From the NCBI RefSeq assembly GCF_034314105.1, contig NZ_JAVIWJ010000001.1, forward strand, positions 4,262,001 through 4,326,000: a stretch of DNA of 64,000 nucleotides. The letters are read 5' to 3'. Below the pieces are notes generated by a model, which had not been told where the DNA came from, did not search any database, and saw only the letters and a list, made by a program, of their open reading frames with translations. Source of the stretch: Pseudomonas sp. AB6. GTDB lineage: Bacteria; Pseudomonadota; Gammaproteobacteria; Pseudomonadales; Pseudomonadaceae. The translations under genes and the position numbers were made by a program. Positions 8,530 to 17,156 of the stretch are shown piece by piece; position 1 is the first letter of the stretch, and every line of letters begins with the position of its first letter.

Positions 8530-9564
8530 ATGGATATTACCGAGCTGCTGGCCTTCAGTGCCAAGCAGGGCGCGTCAGATTTGCACTTATCCGCTGGCCT
8601 GCCACCGATGATTCGTGTCGACGGTGATGTGCGACGTATAAATTTGCCTGCGCTGGACCAAAAAACAGTCCAGAGCCTGATTTACGACATCATGAACGAC
8701 AAGCAGCGTAAAGACTTCGAGGAGTTTCTGGAAACGGACTTCTCCTTCGATGTGCCTGGCGTTGCGCGCTTTCGGGTCAACGCCTTCAACCAGAATCGCG
8801 GCGCTGGTGCGGTATTTCGGACTATTCCATCCAAGGTCCTGAGCATGGATGATTTAGGCATGGGCGAAGTGTTTCGCAAGATTACCGAAGTCCCTCGCGG
8901 GCTGGTATTGGTCACCGGACCGACCGGTTCAGGGAAGTCCACTACGCTTGCGGCGATGATCGATTACCTAAACAGCACCAAGCATCACCATATTCTCACC
9001 ATCGAAGACCCAATCGAGTTCGTACACGAATCGAAGAAGTGCCTGGTCAACCAGCGTGAAGTGCATCGCGATACATTGGGTTTCGCCGAAGCACTGCGTT
9101 CGGCTCTGAGGGAAGATCCGGACGTCATCCTGGTCGGCGAAATGCGTGACCTGGAGACCATTCGACTGGCGTTGACTGCCGCTGAAACGGGGCACTTAGT
9201 CTTTGGCACGCTGCACACCACCTCTGCAGCGAAAACCATCGATAGGGTGGTTGATGTGTTTCCGGCGCAAGAAAAGTCCATGGTGCGATCAATGCTGTCT
9301 GAGTCGTTGCAGGCTGTAATCTCTCAAACGCTGCTAAAGAAGATCGGCGGTGGGCGGATTGCAGCTCACGAGATCATGATTGGCACGGCGGCCATTCGTA
9401 ACTTGATTCGCGAAGATAAAGTGGCGCAGATGTATTCGTCGATTCAGACCGGCGGTTCATTGGGCATGCAGACGTTAGACATGTGCTTGAAGGATCTGGT
9501 GAACAAAGGGTTGGTGACTCGCGAAAGCGCTCGGGAAAAGGCCAAGACCCCGGACAACTTCTAA
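8530..9564 (+). CDS. pilT: PilT type IV pilus retraction ATPase
   Basis: Hexameric cytoplasmic ATPase that depolymerises type IV pili, powering twitching and DNA uptake. The 344-residue product is full length. Visible motifs are Walker A GPTGSGKST (130-138), an Asp box, Walker B in LVGEMRD, the His box region GHLVFGTLHTTSA, and the C-terminal AIRNLIRE retraction motif. I chose the ATG at 8530 (MDITELLAFS), preceded by GGGGAG; an in-frame TTG at 8518 is less likely. In P. aeruginosa pilU follows pilT directly; here a convergent NlpC/P60 gene follows instead. Confidence 0.97.
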   Translation: MDITELLAFSAKQGASDLHLSAGLPPMIRVDGDVRRINLPALDQKTVQSLIYDIMNDKQRKDFEEFLETDFSFDVPGVARFRVNAFNQNRGAGAVFRTIPSKVLSMDDLGMGEVFRKITEVPRGLVLVTGPTGSGKSTTLAAMIDYLNSTKHHHILTIEDPIEFVHESKKCLVNQREVHRDTLGFAEALRSALREDPDVILVGEMRDLETIRLALTAAETGHLVFGTLHTTSAAKTIDRVVDVFPAQEKSMVRSMLSESLQAVISQTLLKKIGGGRIAAHEIMIGTAAIRNLIREDKVAQMYSSIQTGGSLGMQTLDMCLKDLVNKGLVTRESAREKAKTPDNF

Positions 9565-9602
9565 AAGCGCCAGATTATACTTTTGGGATTTAAGGGAAAA
9601 TC

Positions 9603-9630
9603 GACGCGCCGAAGGGGCCTTCGGCGCGTC
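9603..9630. terminator. Perfect 12-bp hairpin between pilT and the NlpC/P60 gene
   Basis: GACGCGCCGAAG and CTTCGGCGCGTC pair perfectly around a four-base GGGC loop. On the minus strand the stem is followed by GATTTTCCC, a short T-run, which fits a factor-independent terminator for the NlpC/P60 gene. For pilT on the plus strand the hairpin lies 38 bases past the stop without a T-run. Confidence 0.85.
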
Positions 9631-9657
9631 CTGCTGCGGCTTGAAGCCGCTAGCCGA

Positions 9658-10422
9658 TCAACGCTGGCTTAGACGCAACGTAGGTTTTGAAGATTGCTTC
9701 GGCAACACTCGCTTGGCTAGCACGTAATGGTCGTCCCAGTACGGTTTGCTCAGCGTGTCGATCGTCACGGCCTTGCCCCGGCGTGGCGCATGGATAAAAC
9801 GATTGTTGCCCAAGTAAATAGCAACGTGATTTACCTGATGGCCTTTGATTTTGAAGAACAGCAAGTCACCGGGTTTCAAATCCTTACGGTCAACCCTCTG
9901 TCCATGACCTTCAGCCATGGCGTTGGATGTGCGCGGTAGATCAACGGTGTTTACGTCACGGAAGGCATATTTAACCAACCCACTGCAATCGAAGCCTTTG
10001 CTTGGACTACTGCCGCCCCAATGATAAGGAGTTCCGAGGACATTCACCGCGCGGCTCAATACAACGCTGCTCTGCTTGGCGCCCATTTGAGGTGGCGCTA
10101 TCGAGGCAACAGAGGATTTGCCATGAGCAGAGCGGCGAGAGGCGTGATTCGAGGTTTTGCTATGTTTGGTGGTGGATGCTTGCTTTGATGATTTGGTTTG
10201 CTGGGCGTTTTTCTTGTGAGTGGTTTTGCCGTGAGCAACCTTCTCAGACTTGACTGCTTCGCTTGATTCAGGTGTTTTTGAAGCCGTGGTGACGATTGAG
10301 GAATGAGATTTTGCAGCGTGGCCGTTGAAGCTCGACGGTAATTGCTGCTCACGGTTGGTGGCGTGGGCGGCCAGCGGCATAAATAGGCAAATGGTTAGCC
10401 ATGTCTTGAAAATTGGACGCAT
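9658..10422 (-). CDS. Secreted NlpC/P60 cell-wall endopeptidase
   Basis: Probable periplasmic or outer-face peptidoglycan endopeptidase that would cut stem peptides. The 254 residues comprise a signal peptide (about 1-21), a low-complexity Lys/Ser/Thr/His-rich linker (about 40-110) and a C-terminal NlpC/P60 domain with the cysteine in DCSGLVKYAF (C146) and histidines in HVAIYLG (H199) and FIHAPRRG (H211), a complete catalytic set. The basic linker suggests contact with anionic wall polymers or nucleic acid, which is inference. It converges on pilT over a strong hairpin; the substrate and partners are unknown. Confidence 0.9.
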   Translation of the reverse strand: MRPIFKTWLTICLFMPLAAHATNREQQLPSSFNGHAAKSHSSIVTTASKTPESSEAVKSEKVAHGKTTHKKNAQQTKSSKQASTTKHSKTSNHASRRSAHGKSSVASIAPPQMGAKQSSVVLSRAVNVLGTPYHWGGSSPSKGFDCSGLVKYAFRDVNTVDLPRTSNAMAEGHGQRVDRKDLKPGDLLFFKIKGHQVNHVAIYLGNNRFIHAPRRGKAVTIDTLSKPYWDDHYVLAKRVLPKQSSKPTLRLSQR

Positions 10423-10672
10423 TCTGCAGGGCTCTTATTGGTCAGCGCGCAACTTTATAACAGCTTTTTTGATGATGCTGACCCCGTTTGTCGAAACTTT
10501 TACGCAGGGCTTCATAGGATTGTTGCGGTAGTGTGTCACATGGTTTTGGCCGATAGCCCCTGAAACAAGGACTTACAACGATGGTCTGAGGCCTTTGCTT
10601 CTCGTCGGAGCGACGAATTAAAGTCACACAAATTACAGTTATTTTTTTCTATTAGCTTGAAAGAGGTAGTGA
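10423..10672. other. Divergent intergenic region, NlpC/P60 gene and TM2 gene
   Basis: A 250-base gap between two divergent genes that must hold both promoters. It is AT-richer toward the right end (AATTACAGTTATTTTTTTCTATTAG region, here given only in part) just before the TM2 gene's GAGGT ribosome-binding site. I see no RNA gene or repeated element in it. Confidence 0.4.
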
Positions 10673-11092
10673 ATGAACACCTATCGACAAGACCTGCAAC
10701 CGCGAAATACCCACAGCAAGCTTCTCGGATATCTGTTGTGGATTGTCGGCTTCACCGGATCGCATCGTTTCTATTATGGGAAACCGGTTACTGGCACGAT
10801 TTGGTTTTTCACCTTCGGCCTGCTGGGTATCGGTTGGTTGATCGACTTGTTTTTGATTCCATCAATGGATCGCGACGCCGATCTACGATTTAACGCCGGT
10901 TCGACCGATTACAACGTCGCTTGGGTGCTGCTGACGTTTCTGGGCGTGTTTGGTGTACATCGGATGTATCAGGGGAAATGGATCAGTGGGGTTGTCTATT
11001 TTTTGACCGGTGGCTTGTTTCTGTTGGGCGTGCTGTATGACTTCTGGACCCTGAATGAACAGATATCCATGAAGAACGCGCGCGAAGGCTAG
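10673..11092 (+). CDS. TM2-domain (NINE) membrane protein
   Basis: A 139-residue protein carrying two TM2-type units. Each has a hydrophobic helix pair around a short GxHRFYYGK or GVHRMYQGK turn (about residues 30-38 and 96-104), the signature of the TM2 fold. The N- and C-termini are polar. TM2 proteins are small membrane proteins with no agreed bacterial function. The ATG at 10673 follows GAAAGAGGT at good spacing. It is isolated, with a long divergent gap upstream and the convergent pyrimidine genes downstream. Confidence 0.88.
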   Translation: MNTYRQDLQPRNTHSKLLGYLLWIVGFTGSHRFYYGKPVTGTIWFFTFGLLGIGWLIDLFLIPSMDRDADLRFNAGSTDYNVAWVLLTFLGVFGVHRMYQGKWISGVVYFLTGGLFLLGVLYDFWTLNEQISMKNAREG

Positions 11093-11103
11093 GGGCTCTT
11101 CAA

Positions 11104-11139
11104 GTTGGTTCCTGCAGACTATTCGCTGTAGGAACCAAC
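11104..11139. repeat. Short inverted repeat, possible bidirectional terminator
   Basis: GTTGGTTCCTGCAG (11104-11117) and CTGTAGGAACCAAC (11126-11139) pair with one wobble around an eight-base loop. It lies between the convergent TM2 and dihydroorotase-like genes. The GGTTCCTGCAG core is related to other intergenic repeats of this chromosome (for example at 4351), so it may be a REP-type element serving as a terminator. Confidence 0.65.
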
Positions 11140-11158
11140 GTTATAGCGATGCGCCCCT

Positions 11159-12430
11159 TCAAGCGCCGTAGCTAACCCGGCCATCCACCAGCGTGTAACG
11201 CACTGCGCCAGGCAGGCAATGTCCAATGAATGGGCAATTCTCACCTTTGGACAGCCAGGTCTCACCCGCTACCGTCGAAGAGGATGGATCGAACAATACG
11301 ATGTCCGCCGCTCCGCCCACACTCAACTGACCAGCCGGAAGGCGCAACGCTGCTGCCGGGCCTGCGCTAAGGCGTGCGAGCAACGTTGGGAGGTCGAGTA
11401 GGCCGTCTTCCACCAACGTCATGGCGAGTGGCAATAGCAATTCTACGCTGCTGATGCCCGGTTCAGTGGCACCGAAAGGTGCCAGCTTGGCGTCGCGCTC
11501 GTGGGGTTGGTGATGGCTGGAAATGGCCTGAACCACACCGGTCCTCACCGCTTCACGCAAGCCTTCGCGGTCCGCGCGGGTGCGCAACGGCGGTTGGACG
11601 TGATACAGGCTGGAGAAGTCGATCAGCGCTTCGTCGGTGAGTATCAGCTGGTACATCGCCACGTCGGCGGTGACCGGCAGGCCTCGGGCTTGCGCCTGAG
11701 CAATCAGCTCTACGCCACGGGCGCTGGTCAATTGGCTGAAGTGTGCGCGGACGCCGCTTTGTTCCACTAATAAAAGATTGCGCGCCAAGGCGACGGTTTC
11801 GGCGGTTTCCGGAATGCCCGGCAAACCCAGAAAGCTTGCGGTGGCGCCTTCATGTGCCAGTCCGCCAGCCGCCAAATCATGATCCTGCGAATGAAAAATG
11901 ACGGTCAGGTCAAACGTCGCGGCGTATTCCATTGCTCGGCATAAGGTCCGGGTGTTCTGGAAGCTGTCCAGACCGTTGCCAAACGCCACGCAACCGGCGT
12001 CGCGCAACGCCACCAGTTCAGCCAGTTGCTCGCCTTCCAGGCCCTTGCTAAAGGCGCCAATCGGAAACACTTTGCAGTTGCCGGCTTCCCGGGCGCGGTC
12101 GAGGATCAGCTCGGCAACGGCGGAGGTGTCCAGTACCGGTTTGGTCCGTGGTGGGCAGCACAAGCTGGTTACCCCTCCAGCGGCAGCGGCTTGGGTCTCG
12201 CTGGCAATCGTGCCTTTGCGGCTATAGCCCGGCTCACGCAGGGCTACGCTGAGGTCGACCAGACCGGGCGCGGCCACCAAGCCCTGCGCATCGATAATCT
12301 GGACCGCTGCGAAGTCTGCCGGGGCCGCGCCAATAGCGATGATCTTGCCACCGTGCAGGTGCAGGTCAGTGACTTTGTCGAAACCACTGGTGGGATCAAT
12401 GACGCGAGCGCCGAGGATGCTGAGCTTCAC
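11159..12430 (-). CDS. pyrC': Catalytically inactive dihydroorotase homologue PyrC'
   Basis: A 423-residue amidohydrolase-fold protein. In pseudomonads this protein is a structural partner of aspartate transcarbamoylase in a dodecameric complex and lacks DHOase activity; a separate active PyrC exists elsewhere. The sequence agrees: where active enzymes have the metal-binding D-x-H-x-H-x-R motif, this one reads D59-L-S61-V-A63-L-R65, so both histidines are missing. The start overlaps the pyrB stop by four bases, consistent with coupled synthesis of the two subunits. Confidence 0.94.
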   Translation of the reverse strand: MKLSILGARVIDPTSGFDKVTDLHLHGGKIIAIGAAPADFAAVQIIDAQGLVAAPGLVDLSVALREPGYSRKGTIASETQAAAAGGVTSLCCPPRTKPVLDTSAVAELILDRAREAGNCKVFPIGAFSKGLEGEQLAELVALRDAGCVAFGNGLDSFQNTRTLCRAMEYAATFDLTVIFHSQDHDLAAGGLAHEGATASFLGLPGIPETAETVALARNLLLVEQSGVRAHFSQLTSARGVELIAQAQARGLPVTADVAMYQLILTDEALIDFSSLYHVQPPLRTRADREGLREAVRTGVVQAISSHHQPHERDAKLAPFGATEPGISSVELLLPLAMTLVEDGLLDLPTLLARLSAGPAAALRLPAGQLSVGGAADIVLFDPSSSTVAGETWLSKGENCPFIGHCLPGAVRYTLVDGRVSYGA

Positions 12431-13431
12431 TGGGCAATCTCCTGCTCGAATTGACGTTGCGCGGTTTGTCCGCTCATGGCCATTGACAGCACGGCCATGC
12501 GAATGGCGATGCCGTAAGTGACTTGATTTAGAATGACCGACTGCGCGCCGTCGGCAACCGCTGACTCAATCTCTACCCCACGATTAATCGGGCCTGGGTG
12601 CATAACAATTGCATCCGGTTTGGCGCCAGCGAGGCGGGCGGTCGTCAGGCCGAACAGGCGGTAGAATTCGCCTTCGCTCGGCAGCAGGCCACCCTGCATG
12701 CGTTCACGTTGTAGGCGCAGCATGATCACCACGTCTACGTCCTTGAGGCCGGTGGCCAAGTCGGTGAAAACCTTGACCCCGTATTGTTCAACGCCCACCG
12801 GGAGCAGAGTTTTCGGCGCAATCACTCGGATGTCCGGGCAACCAAGCGCTTTGAGCGCAATCATGTTCGAGCGCGCAACCCGCGAATGCAGAATGTCGCC
12901 GACGATGGCCACGGACAAGTTTTCAAAGCCGCCCTTGTGCCGACGAATCGTCAGCATGTCCAGCATGCCCTGGGTCGGGTGCGAGTGACGGCCGTCGCCG
13001 CCATTGATAATTGCGACATCGGGGCAAACATGTTCAGCAATAAAGTGTGCTGCGCCCGAATCGCCGTGGCGCACCACAAACATGTCGGCAGCCATAGCCT
13101 CGAGGTTGCGCAGCGTATCGAACAGGGTTTCACCCTTGCTCGTCGACGAGGTCGAGACGTTCAGCGTGATCACGTCTGCCGACAGCCGTTGCGCCGCCAA
13201 TTCGAAGGTGGTGCGGGTGCGGGTCGAGTTCTCGAAGAACACGTTGCACACGGTTTTGCCGCGCAGTAGCGGGACTTTTTTAACCGCACGGGCACCCACT
13301 TCAAGAAATGAGTCAGCTGTGTCGAGGATTTCGGTCAGCAACTCACGGGGCAAACCGTCAAGTGAAAGAAAGTGGCGTAACTGGCCCTGATGATTGAGCT
13401 GCAGCGGTCGCTTAGCGTCGAAAGGCGTCAT
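12427..13431 (-). CDS. pyrB: Aspartate carbamoyltransferase catalytic subunit PyrB
   Basis: Transfers the carbamoyl group to aspartate in de novo pyrimidine synthesis. The 334-residue protein has the carbamoyl-phosphate loop FENSTRTRTTFE (S69, T70, R71, T72, R73), the HPTQ segment near residue 150 and the C-terminal HPGPINRG motif. It has an N-terminal extension before LRHFLSLDGL, typical of pseudomonad ATCases in which the nucleotide effector site lies at the extended N-terminus. It lies between pyrR (22 bases upstream) and pyrC'. Confidence 0.97.
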   Translation of the reverse strand: MTPFDAKRPLQLNHQGQLRHFLSLDGLPRELLTEILDTADSFLEVGARAVKKVPLLRGKTVCNVFFENSTRTRTTFELAAQRLSADVITLNVSTSSTSKGETLFDTLRNLEAMAADMFVVRHGDSGAAHFIAEHVCPDVAIINGGDGRHSHPTQGMLDMLTIRRHKGGFENLSVAIVGDILHSRVARSNMIALKALGCPDIRVIAPKTLLPVGVEQYGVKVFTDLATGLKDVDVVIMLRLQRERMQGGLLPSEGEFYRLFGLTTARLAGAKPDAIVMHPGPINRGVEIESAVADGAQSVILNQVTYGIAIRMAVLSMAMSGQTAQRQFEQEIAQ

Positions 13432-13453
13432 CGCAAAAACTCTTTATGAAGGG

Positions 13454-13966
13454 CTAGAGGGCAGCGGGAAGGTTTTGATATTCAAGCGCGAGCGGCATAG
13501 GACCGAGCAATTTGACCCGCTCATCCGAAGCCAGCGACAAGGTCGCCCCTACCACGTCCGGACAAATTGGCAGCTCCCCGGCGTTGAGGTCGAGCAGGCA
13601 AACCAAGGTTACGCTGGCCGGGCGCCCATAATCGAACAGCTCGTTGAGCGCGGCGCGAATGGTGCGGCCGCTCATTAGCACGTCATCGATCAACACCAAG
13701 TGCTGGCCTTCGATCTCGAACGGCAGCGCCGACGGGCGTACTTGTGGGTGCAAGCCGTTCTGGCTGAAGTCATCGCGATAGAACGAAACGTCTAACGTGC
13801 CCAACGGCGATTCGCTACCCAGTTCTCTCAATAACGCCTGAGCCACCCAGATACCGCCGGTGCGAATGCCGATAAAACGCGGTTCACTGATGCTGCGTTG
13901 GCTTAGATGGGCCGTGAGATCAATAGCCATTTGGCTGATCAGCGTGGCGGGATTGGGCAGGCTCAT
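13454..13966 (-). CDS. pyrR: PyrR uracil phosphoribosyltransferase/pyr regulator
   Basis: Phosphoribosyltransferase-fold protein that in Gram-positive bacteria attenuates pyr mRNA and salvages uracil; in pseudomonads it has been reported to affect pyr gene expression. The 170-residue product has the PRPP-binding motif VLIDDVLMSGRT (91-102) and the N-terminal GIRTGG loop. It heads the pyrR-pyrB-pyrC' string. I saw no convincing attenuator hairpin with a T-run in the 89 bases before it, so how it would act on this operon is not evident from sequence. Confidence 0.94.
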   Translation of the reverse strand: MSLPNPATLISQMAIDLTAHLSQRSISEPRFIGIRTGGIWVAQALLRELGSESPLGTLDVSFYRDDFSQNGLHPQVRPSALPFEIEGQHLVLIDDVLMSGRTIRAALNELFDYGRPASVTLVCLLDLNAGELPICPDVVGATLSLASDERVKLLGPMPLALEYQNLPAAL

Positions 13967-14055
13967 GGTTGCTCCTTCTGGGGCCTGAGCGTCGTCGTCG
14001 CGAATCGCTTAGGCTCAAACTTGGGTTCGGGTGATTCAATCAAGCGCTGTGGCGA

Positions 14056-14496
14056 TCAAGCGTCGAACAGTGCGCCGTTGGCATCCAGCCAGCCTTGTAG
14101 CAGCAGCGCCGCAGCGATGGCGTCTACCGGATTATCGCGATACGTGCCTTTTTGGCCCCCTCGAGCTTGACGCTCACCCTTAGCCTCAAAGGTGGTCAAG
14201 CGTTCATCGTGGGTAAACACCGGCAGGTTGTAGCGACCGTTGAGCCTGCGCGAAAACTTTTCGGCACGGGCACTCATGTCGCTCGGCGTGCCGTCCATGT
14301 TCAACGGCAAGCCCACTACGATTGCATCGGGCTTCCATTCGCGCACCAGCGCCTCGACTTTGTCCCAATCCGGGATGCCGTTTTGCGCCTTTAAGATGCA
14401 CAGCTCACGGGCCTGACCGGTGATGGTCTGACCCACTGCCACGCCGATCTGTTTGGTGCCGTAATCGAAACCCAGCAGAAGACGTAATCCAGCCAT
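14056..14496 (-). CDS. ruvX: RuvX/YqgF Holliday-junction-resolvase-like protein
   Basis: A 146-residue RNase H-fold protein. YqgF/RuvX proteins are nucleases implicated in 16S/23S rRNA 5'-end processing and, by fold, in junction resolution. LLLGFDYGTKQIGVAVG (start of the domain, D11), the VVGLPLNMDGT strand and the DERLTT motif carry the usual acidic residues. The frame is open upstream, but the ATG at 14496 (MAGLRLLLGFDYG) shares its A with the algH stop codon (TGATG), so it is the coupled start. algH-ruvX is a conserved gene pair. Confidence 0.94.
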   Translation of the reverse strand: MAGLRLLLGFDYGTKQIGVAVGQTITGQARELCILKAQNGIPDWDKVEALVREWKPDAIVVGLPLNMDGTPSDMSARAEKFSRRLNGRYNLPVFTHDERLTTFEAKGERQARGGQKGTYRDNPVDAIAAALLLQGWLDANGALFDA

Positions 14497-15065
14497 CAGG
14501 CGTGGCCCGCCTGACTGGTCAATAAGCTCAAGTTGACGCCCAGGCGCGCCGCGGCGGCGTTTAGACGTAGCTCCATTGGCATATCGAACAGAATCGCGGG
14601 ATCGAACGGACAGGTCAGCCAGGCGTTGGCCGAAAGTTCGGCGTCCAATTGCCCGGCATCCCAACCGGCATAACCAAGAGCGATGACGCTTTTTTTCGGG
14701 CCGAGGCCGTCCGCGATGGAAAACAACACATCTTGAGACGTCGACAGCGCCAGATCACCCAAGTCCAGCGTGGCTTGGAACACTTGCCCAGGGGGATGAA
14801 GCACAAAACCACGGTCGGTCTGTACCGGTCCGCCGGTCAGGATAGGTATGTACTGGCAGCGCGAAGGGGGATCAATTTCCGGGCGCAGCTGCTCAAGCAC
14901 ATCCGCCAGATTCAGGTTCTGCGGACGGTTGATAACAATGCCCATGGCGCCTTCGGCGTTGTGTTCGACAACGTAGGTCAGGGTCTGAACGAAATTCGGA
15001 TCGGCCATGTGCGGCATGGCGATCAGGAAGTGATGCTTGAGGTAGCTAGCGGAGACGTTTTTCAT
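14496..15065 (-). CDS. algH: YqgE/AlgH family protein
   Basis: A 189-residue protein of the UPF0301 family. AlgH was named in P. aeruginosa for an effect on alginate expression, but its biochemical function is not known. The diagnostic N-terminal segment LKHHFLIAMPHMADPNF, the GAMGIVINRP strand and the YAGWDAGQL motif are present. Start at 15065 (MKNVSASYL) chosen on conservation; the open frame continues 12 codons further. The gene is followed by ruvX with a one-base overlap and preceded 56 bases upstream by tonB. Confidence 0.93.
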   Translation of the reverse strand: MKNVSASYLKHHFLIAMPHMADPNFVQTLTYVVEHNAEGAMGIVINRPQNLNLADVLEQLRPEIDPPSRCQYIPILTGGPVQTDRGFVLHPPGQVFQATLDLGDLALSTSQDVLFSIADGLGPKKSVIALGYAGWDAGQLDAELSANAWLTCPFDPAILFDMPMELRLNAAAARLGVNLSLLTSQAGHA

Positions 15066-15121
15066 GAGCCCTAGTGTGGCGCTGGTCGGCAGGCCTGACA
15101 ACTGGCTAAACGGCTAGGTCG

Positions 15122-16027
15122 TCAGTTACTGGAAAGCTTGTCGTTGGTGAACTTCCAGGTCCGGATAATCTCCAGTCGGTCGATGTCTGCAAGATCGCCG
15201 GTGAACGGCGAAAATGGAGCTGCTAACCGCACAATGCGTTGCGCCGCTTGATCAAGCAACGGTTGGCCAGAAGACTCAAGTACCAGCATTTCGTAAATTG
15301 AGCCATCGCGGTTAATCGACACCATCATCCGCAGATTGCCTCGAATCTGTTGACGACGCGCCTCTTCGGGGTAGTTGAGGTTGCCAATACGCTCAATTTT
15401 CTTGCGCCAGTCTTCTTTATACCAGGCACCTTTGTCGTGCATGGTCGAGGCGGCGCTGAGGCGATGGATCTTCGGTCGTTTGGCGTACAGCTGTTGTTCG
15501 TTGGACAATTCAGCTTCCAGGCTGGAGATCTCGGTTGAGAGCTCTGCACTGTCAAAGGTTGGCGCGGCCTTGGTGACCGGTACCTCTTTGACTTCTTGAT
15601 GCTTGATGACGGTCTTCTGAGCTTTCTGCGCCTTAGTGGCTACGGCGGTTTTCGGCGCTTCCTGCTGCTCGACAGGTTTAGCCGCGGCGGGCGGCGGCGT
15701 CACCTTATTGATTTTGGTGTCCTGAAACGGTGCGATTTCGGTGGTCTTGGGAATCGCTTTATTATCCAGCGTGCCGCTGCCCTGCTGATTGTCCTGAGCA
15801 AGGTAATCCGCCTGCTTGGGCGGGGCCTTGCTGACGAACGTGGCGAGGGTGATTTCCAGTGTTCGGCTGATGTCCTGCGGTTTGACGAAGGTAAAGCCCA
15901 CACCGAGGATCAACGCCACATGAATCAGCGCTGCAATCATCAAGGTAAACCCCAGCCGATCAGCCGGGCGCACGCCGCTGCGGGAGAATTCGGGGGGCAT
16001 ATCGTCAGCCAAAGCGTTCATCGGCAA
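15122..16027 (-). CDS. tonB: TonB-like energy transducer (TonB3 type)
   Basis: Inner-membrane-anchored periplasmic protein. The 301 residues contain a single membrane helix (about 26-48), a Pro/Lys/Gln-rich spacer and a C-terminal TonB domain with the RRQQIRGNLRMMVSINRDG segment. Its position between algH and gshB, next to the pilGHI genes, is that of P. aeruginosa tonB3, a gene reported to be needed for normal twitching motility and pilus assembly. No exbB or exbD is nearby. By context it probably serves the pilus rather than siderophore uptake; this is inference from synteny. Confidence 0.88.
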   Translation of the reverse strand: MPMNALADDMPPEFSRSGVRPADRLGFTLMIAALIHVALILGVGFTFVKPQDISRTLEITLATFVSKAPPKQADYLAQDNQQGSGTLDNKAIPKTTEIAPFQDTKINKVTPPPAAAKPVEQQEAPKTAVATKAQKAQKTVIKHQEVKEVPVTKAAPTFDSAELSTEISSLEAELSNEQQLYAKRPKIHRLSAASTMHDKGAWYKEDWRKKIERIGNLNYPEEARRQQIRGNLRMMVSINRDGSIYEMLVLESSGQPLLDQAAQRIVRLAAPFSPFTGDLADIDRLEIIRTWKFTNDKLSSN

Positions 16028-16105
16028 GTCAGCATCACATTCCGCGTTTCACAGGGCGCGCATGATAGCGCACTGGCTGGTGGGTGAGCCTACAAGCTGT
16101 ATTTG

Positions 16106-16192
16106 TGTGGGGCCGAATTCATTCGGGAGGCAGACGAAGTGGTCTGTCTGATACACCGTGTAGCGGCTTTCCCGAATGAATTCGGTCCCACA
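16106..16192. repeat. Long inverted repeat, GAATTCATTCG family, copy 1
   Basis: Two 23-base arms (16106-16128 and 16170-16192) are inverted copies with one mismatch around a 41-base centre. The arms contain the core GAATTCATTCG and end in GGGACC/GGTCCC-type tips. A relative of the same family lies at 20916-20997. It sits between tonB and gshB and could fold in RNA of either strand. Confidence 0.85.
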
Positions 16193-16202
16193 GTTGGAGG
16201 TG

Positions 16203-17156
16203 TTATTTCGCCTTTAACTTCCCTTCAATCGCATCCATCAACATCGAACCAATATTGGTGCCAAACGCATTGTCGATTTCGCGGATGCAGGTTGGGCTGG
16301 TGACGTTGATTTCGGTGAGGTGTTCGCCGATGACGTCGAGGCCTACGAACAACAGGCCTTTTTCGCGCAGGGTGGGGCCGACTTCGGCGGCGATCCAGCG
16401 GTCGTGCTCAGTCAGCGGGCGGGCTTCGCCTCGGCCACCGGCTGCGAGGTTGCCACGGGTTTCGCCGGCGGCCGGGATGCGCGCCAGGCAGTACGGCACG
16501 GGTTCTCCGTCGATCATCAGGATGCGTTTGTCGCCGTCTTTGATCGCAGGCAGATAACCCTGAGCCATGATTTGCTGGGTGCCGTTGTTGGTCAACGTTT
16601 CCAGAATCACCGACAGGTTCGGGTCGCCGACCCGGTGGCGGAAGATTGATGTACCGCCCATGCCGTCCAGCGGTTTCAAAATCACGTCGCCGTGCAAATC
16701 AGCGAACCCGCGAAGAATATCCGCACGGCGGCTGACCAATGTCGGCGGCGTGCACTGTGGAAACAGGGTGGCGAAGAGCTTTTCGTTGCAGTCGCGCAGA
16801 CTTTGCGGACGGTTGACCACCAGCACGCCAGCACGCTCGGCTTGTTCCAGCAGGTAAGTGGCGTAGACGAATTCCATGTCGAACGGCGGATCCTTGCGCA
16901 TCAGGATCACGTTCAGGTCATCCAGACCGGCGTCGATTTCGGCTTCCAGCTCGAACCAGTGTGCAGGGTCGGCAAACACTTTAAGCGGCTTCATGCGCGC
17001 GCGCGCCTGCCCGGCGTTCTGGTACAGGTCTTGCTGTTCCATATAGAACAGTGTCCAACCGCGAGCCTGGGCGGCAAGGAGCATGGCCAGCGAGCTGTCC
17101 TTTTTATAGGAAATACGCTCGATGGGGTCCATGACAATTCCGAGACGAACGCTCAT
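16203..17156 (-). CDS. gshB: Glutathione synthetase GshB
   Basis: ATP-grasp ligase joining gamma-glutamylcysteine and glycine, the last step of glutathione synthesis. The 317-residue protein is full length and shows the N-terminal RLGIVMDPIERISYKKDSS segment, the substrate-region MRKDPPFDMEFVY, the ATP-binding VILKPLDGMGG and the C-terminal EINVTSPTC metal-site motif. The ATG at 17156 is preferred over an in-frame TTG two codons earlier. It is the first gene of a minus-strand group; pilG begins 250 bases away on the other strand. Confidence 0.97.
   Translation of the reverse strand: MSVRLGIVMDPIERISYKKDSSLAMLLAAQARGWTLFYMEQQDLYQNAGQARARMKPLKVFADPAHWFELEAEIDAGLDDLNVILMRKDPPFDMEFVYATYLLEQAERAGVLVVNRPQSLRDCNEKLFATLFPQCTPPTLVSRRADILRGFADLHGDVILKPLDGMGGTSIFRHRVGDPNLSVILETLTNNGTQQIMAQGYLPAIKDGDKRILMIDGEPVPYCLARIPAAGETRGNLAAGGRGEARPLTEHDRWIAAEVGPTLREKGLLFVGLDVIGEHLTEINVTSPTCIREIDNAFGTNIGSMLMDAIEGKLKAK

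Noticed and set aside
13967..14055. A PyrR-type attenuator before pyrR
   Set aside because: I found no hairpin followed by a T-run and no recognisable PyrR-binding loop in these 89 bases.
16106..16192. Repeat considered as a CRISPR unit
   Set aside because: There are only two inverted arms, no direct repeats of constant spacing and no cas genes anywhere in the window.
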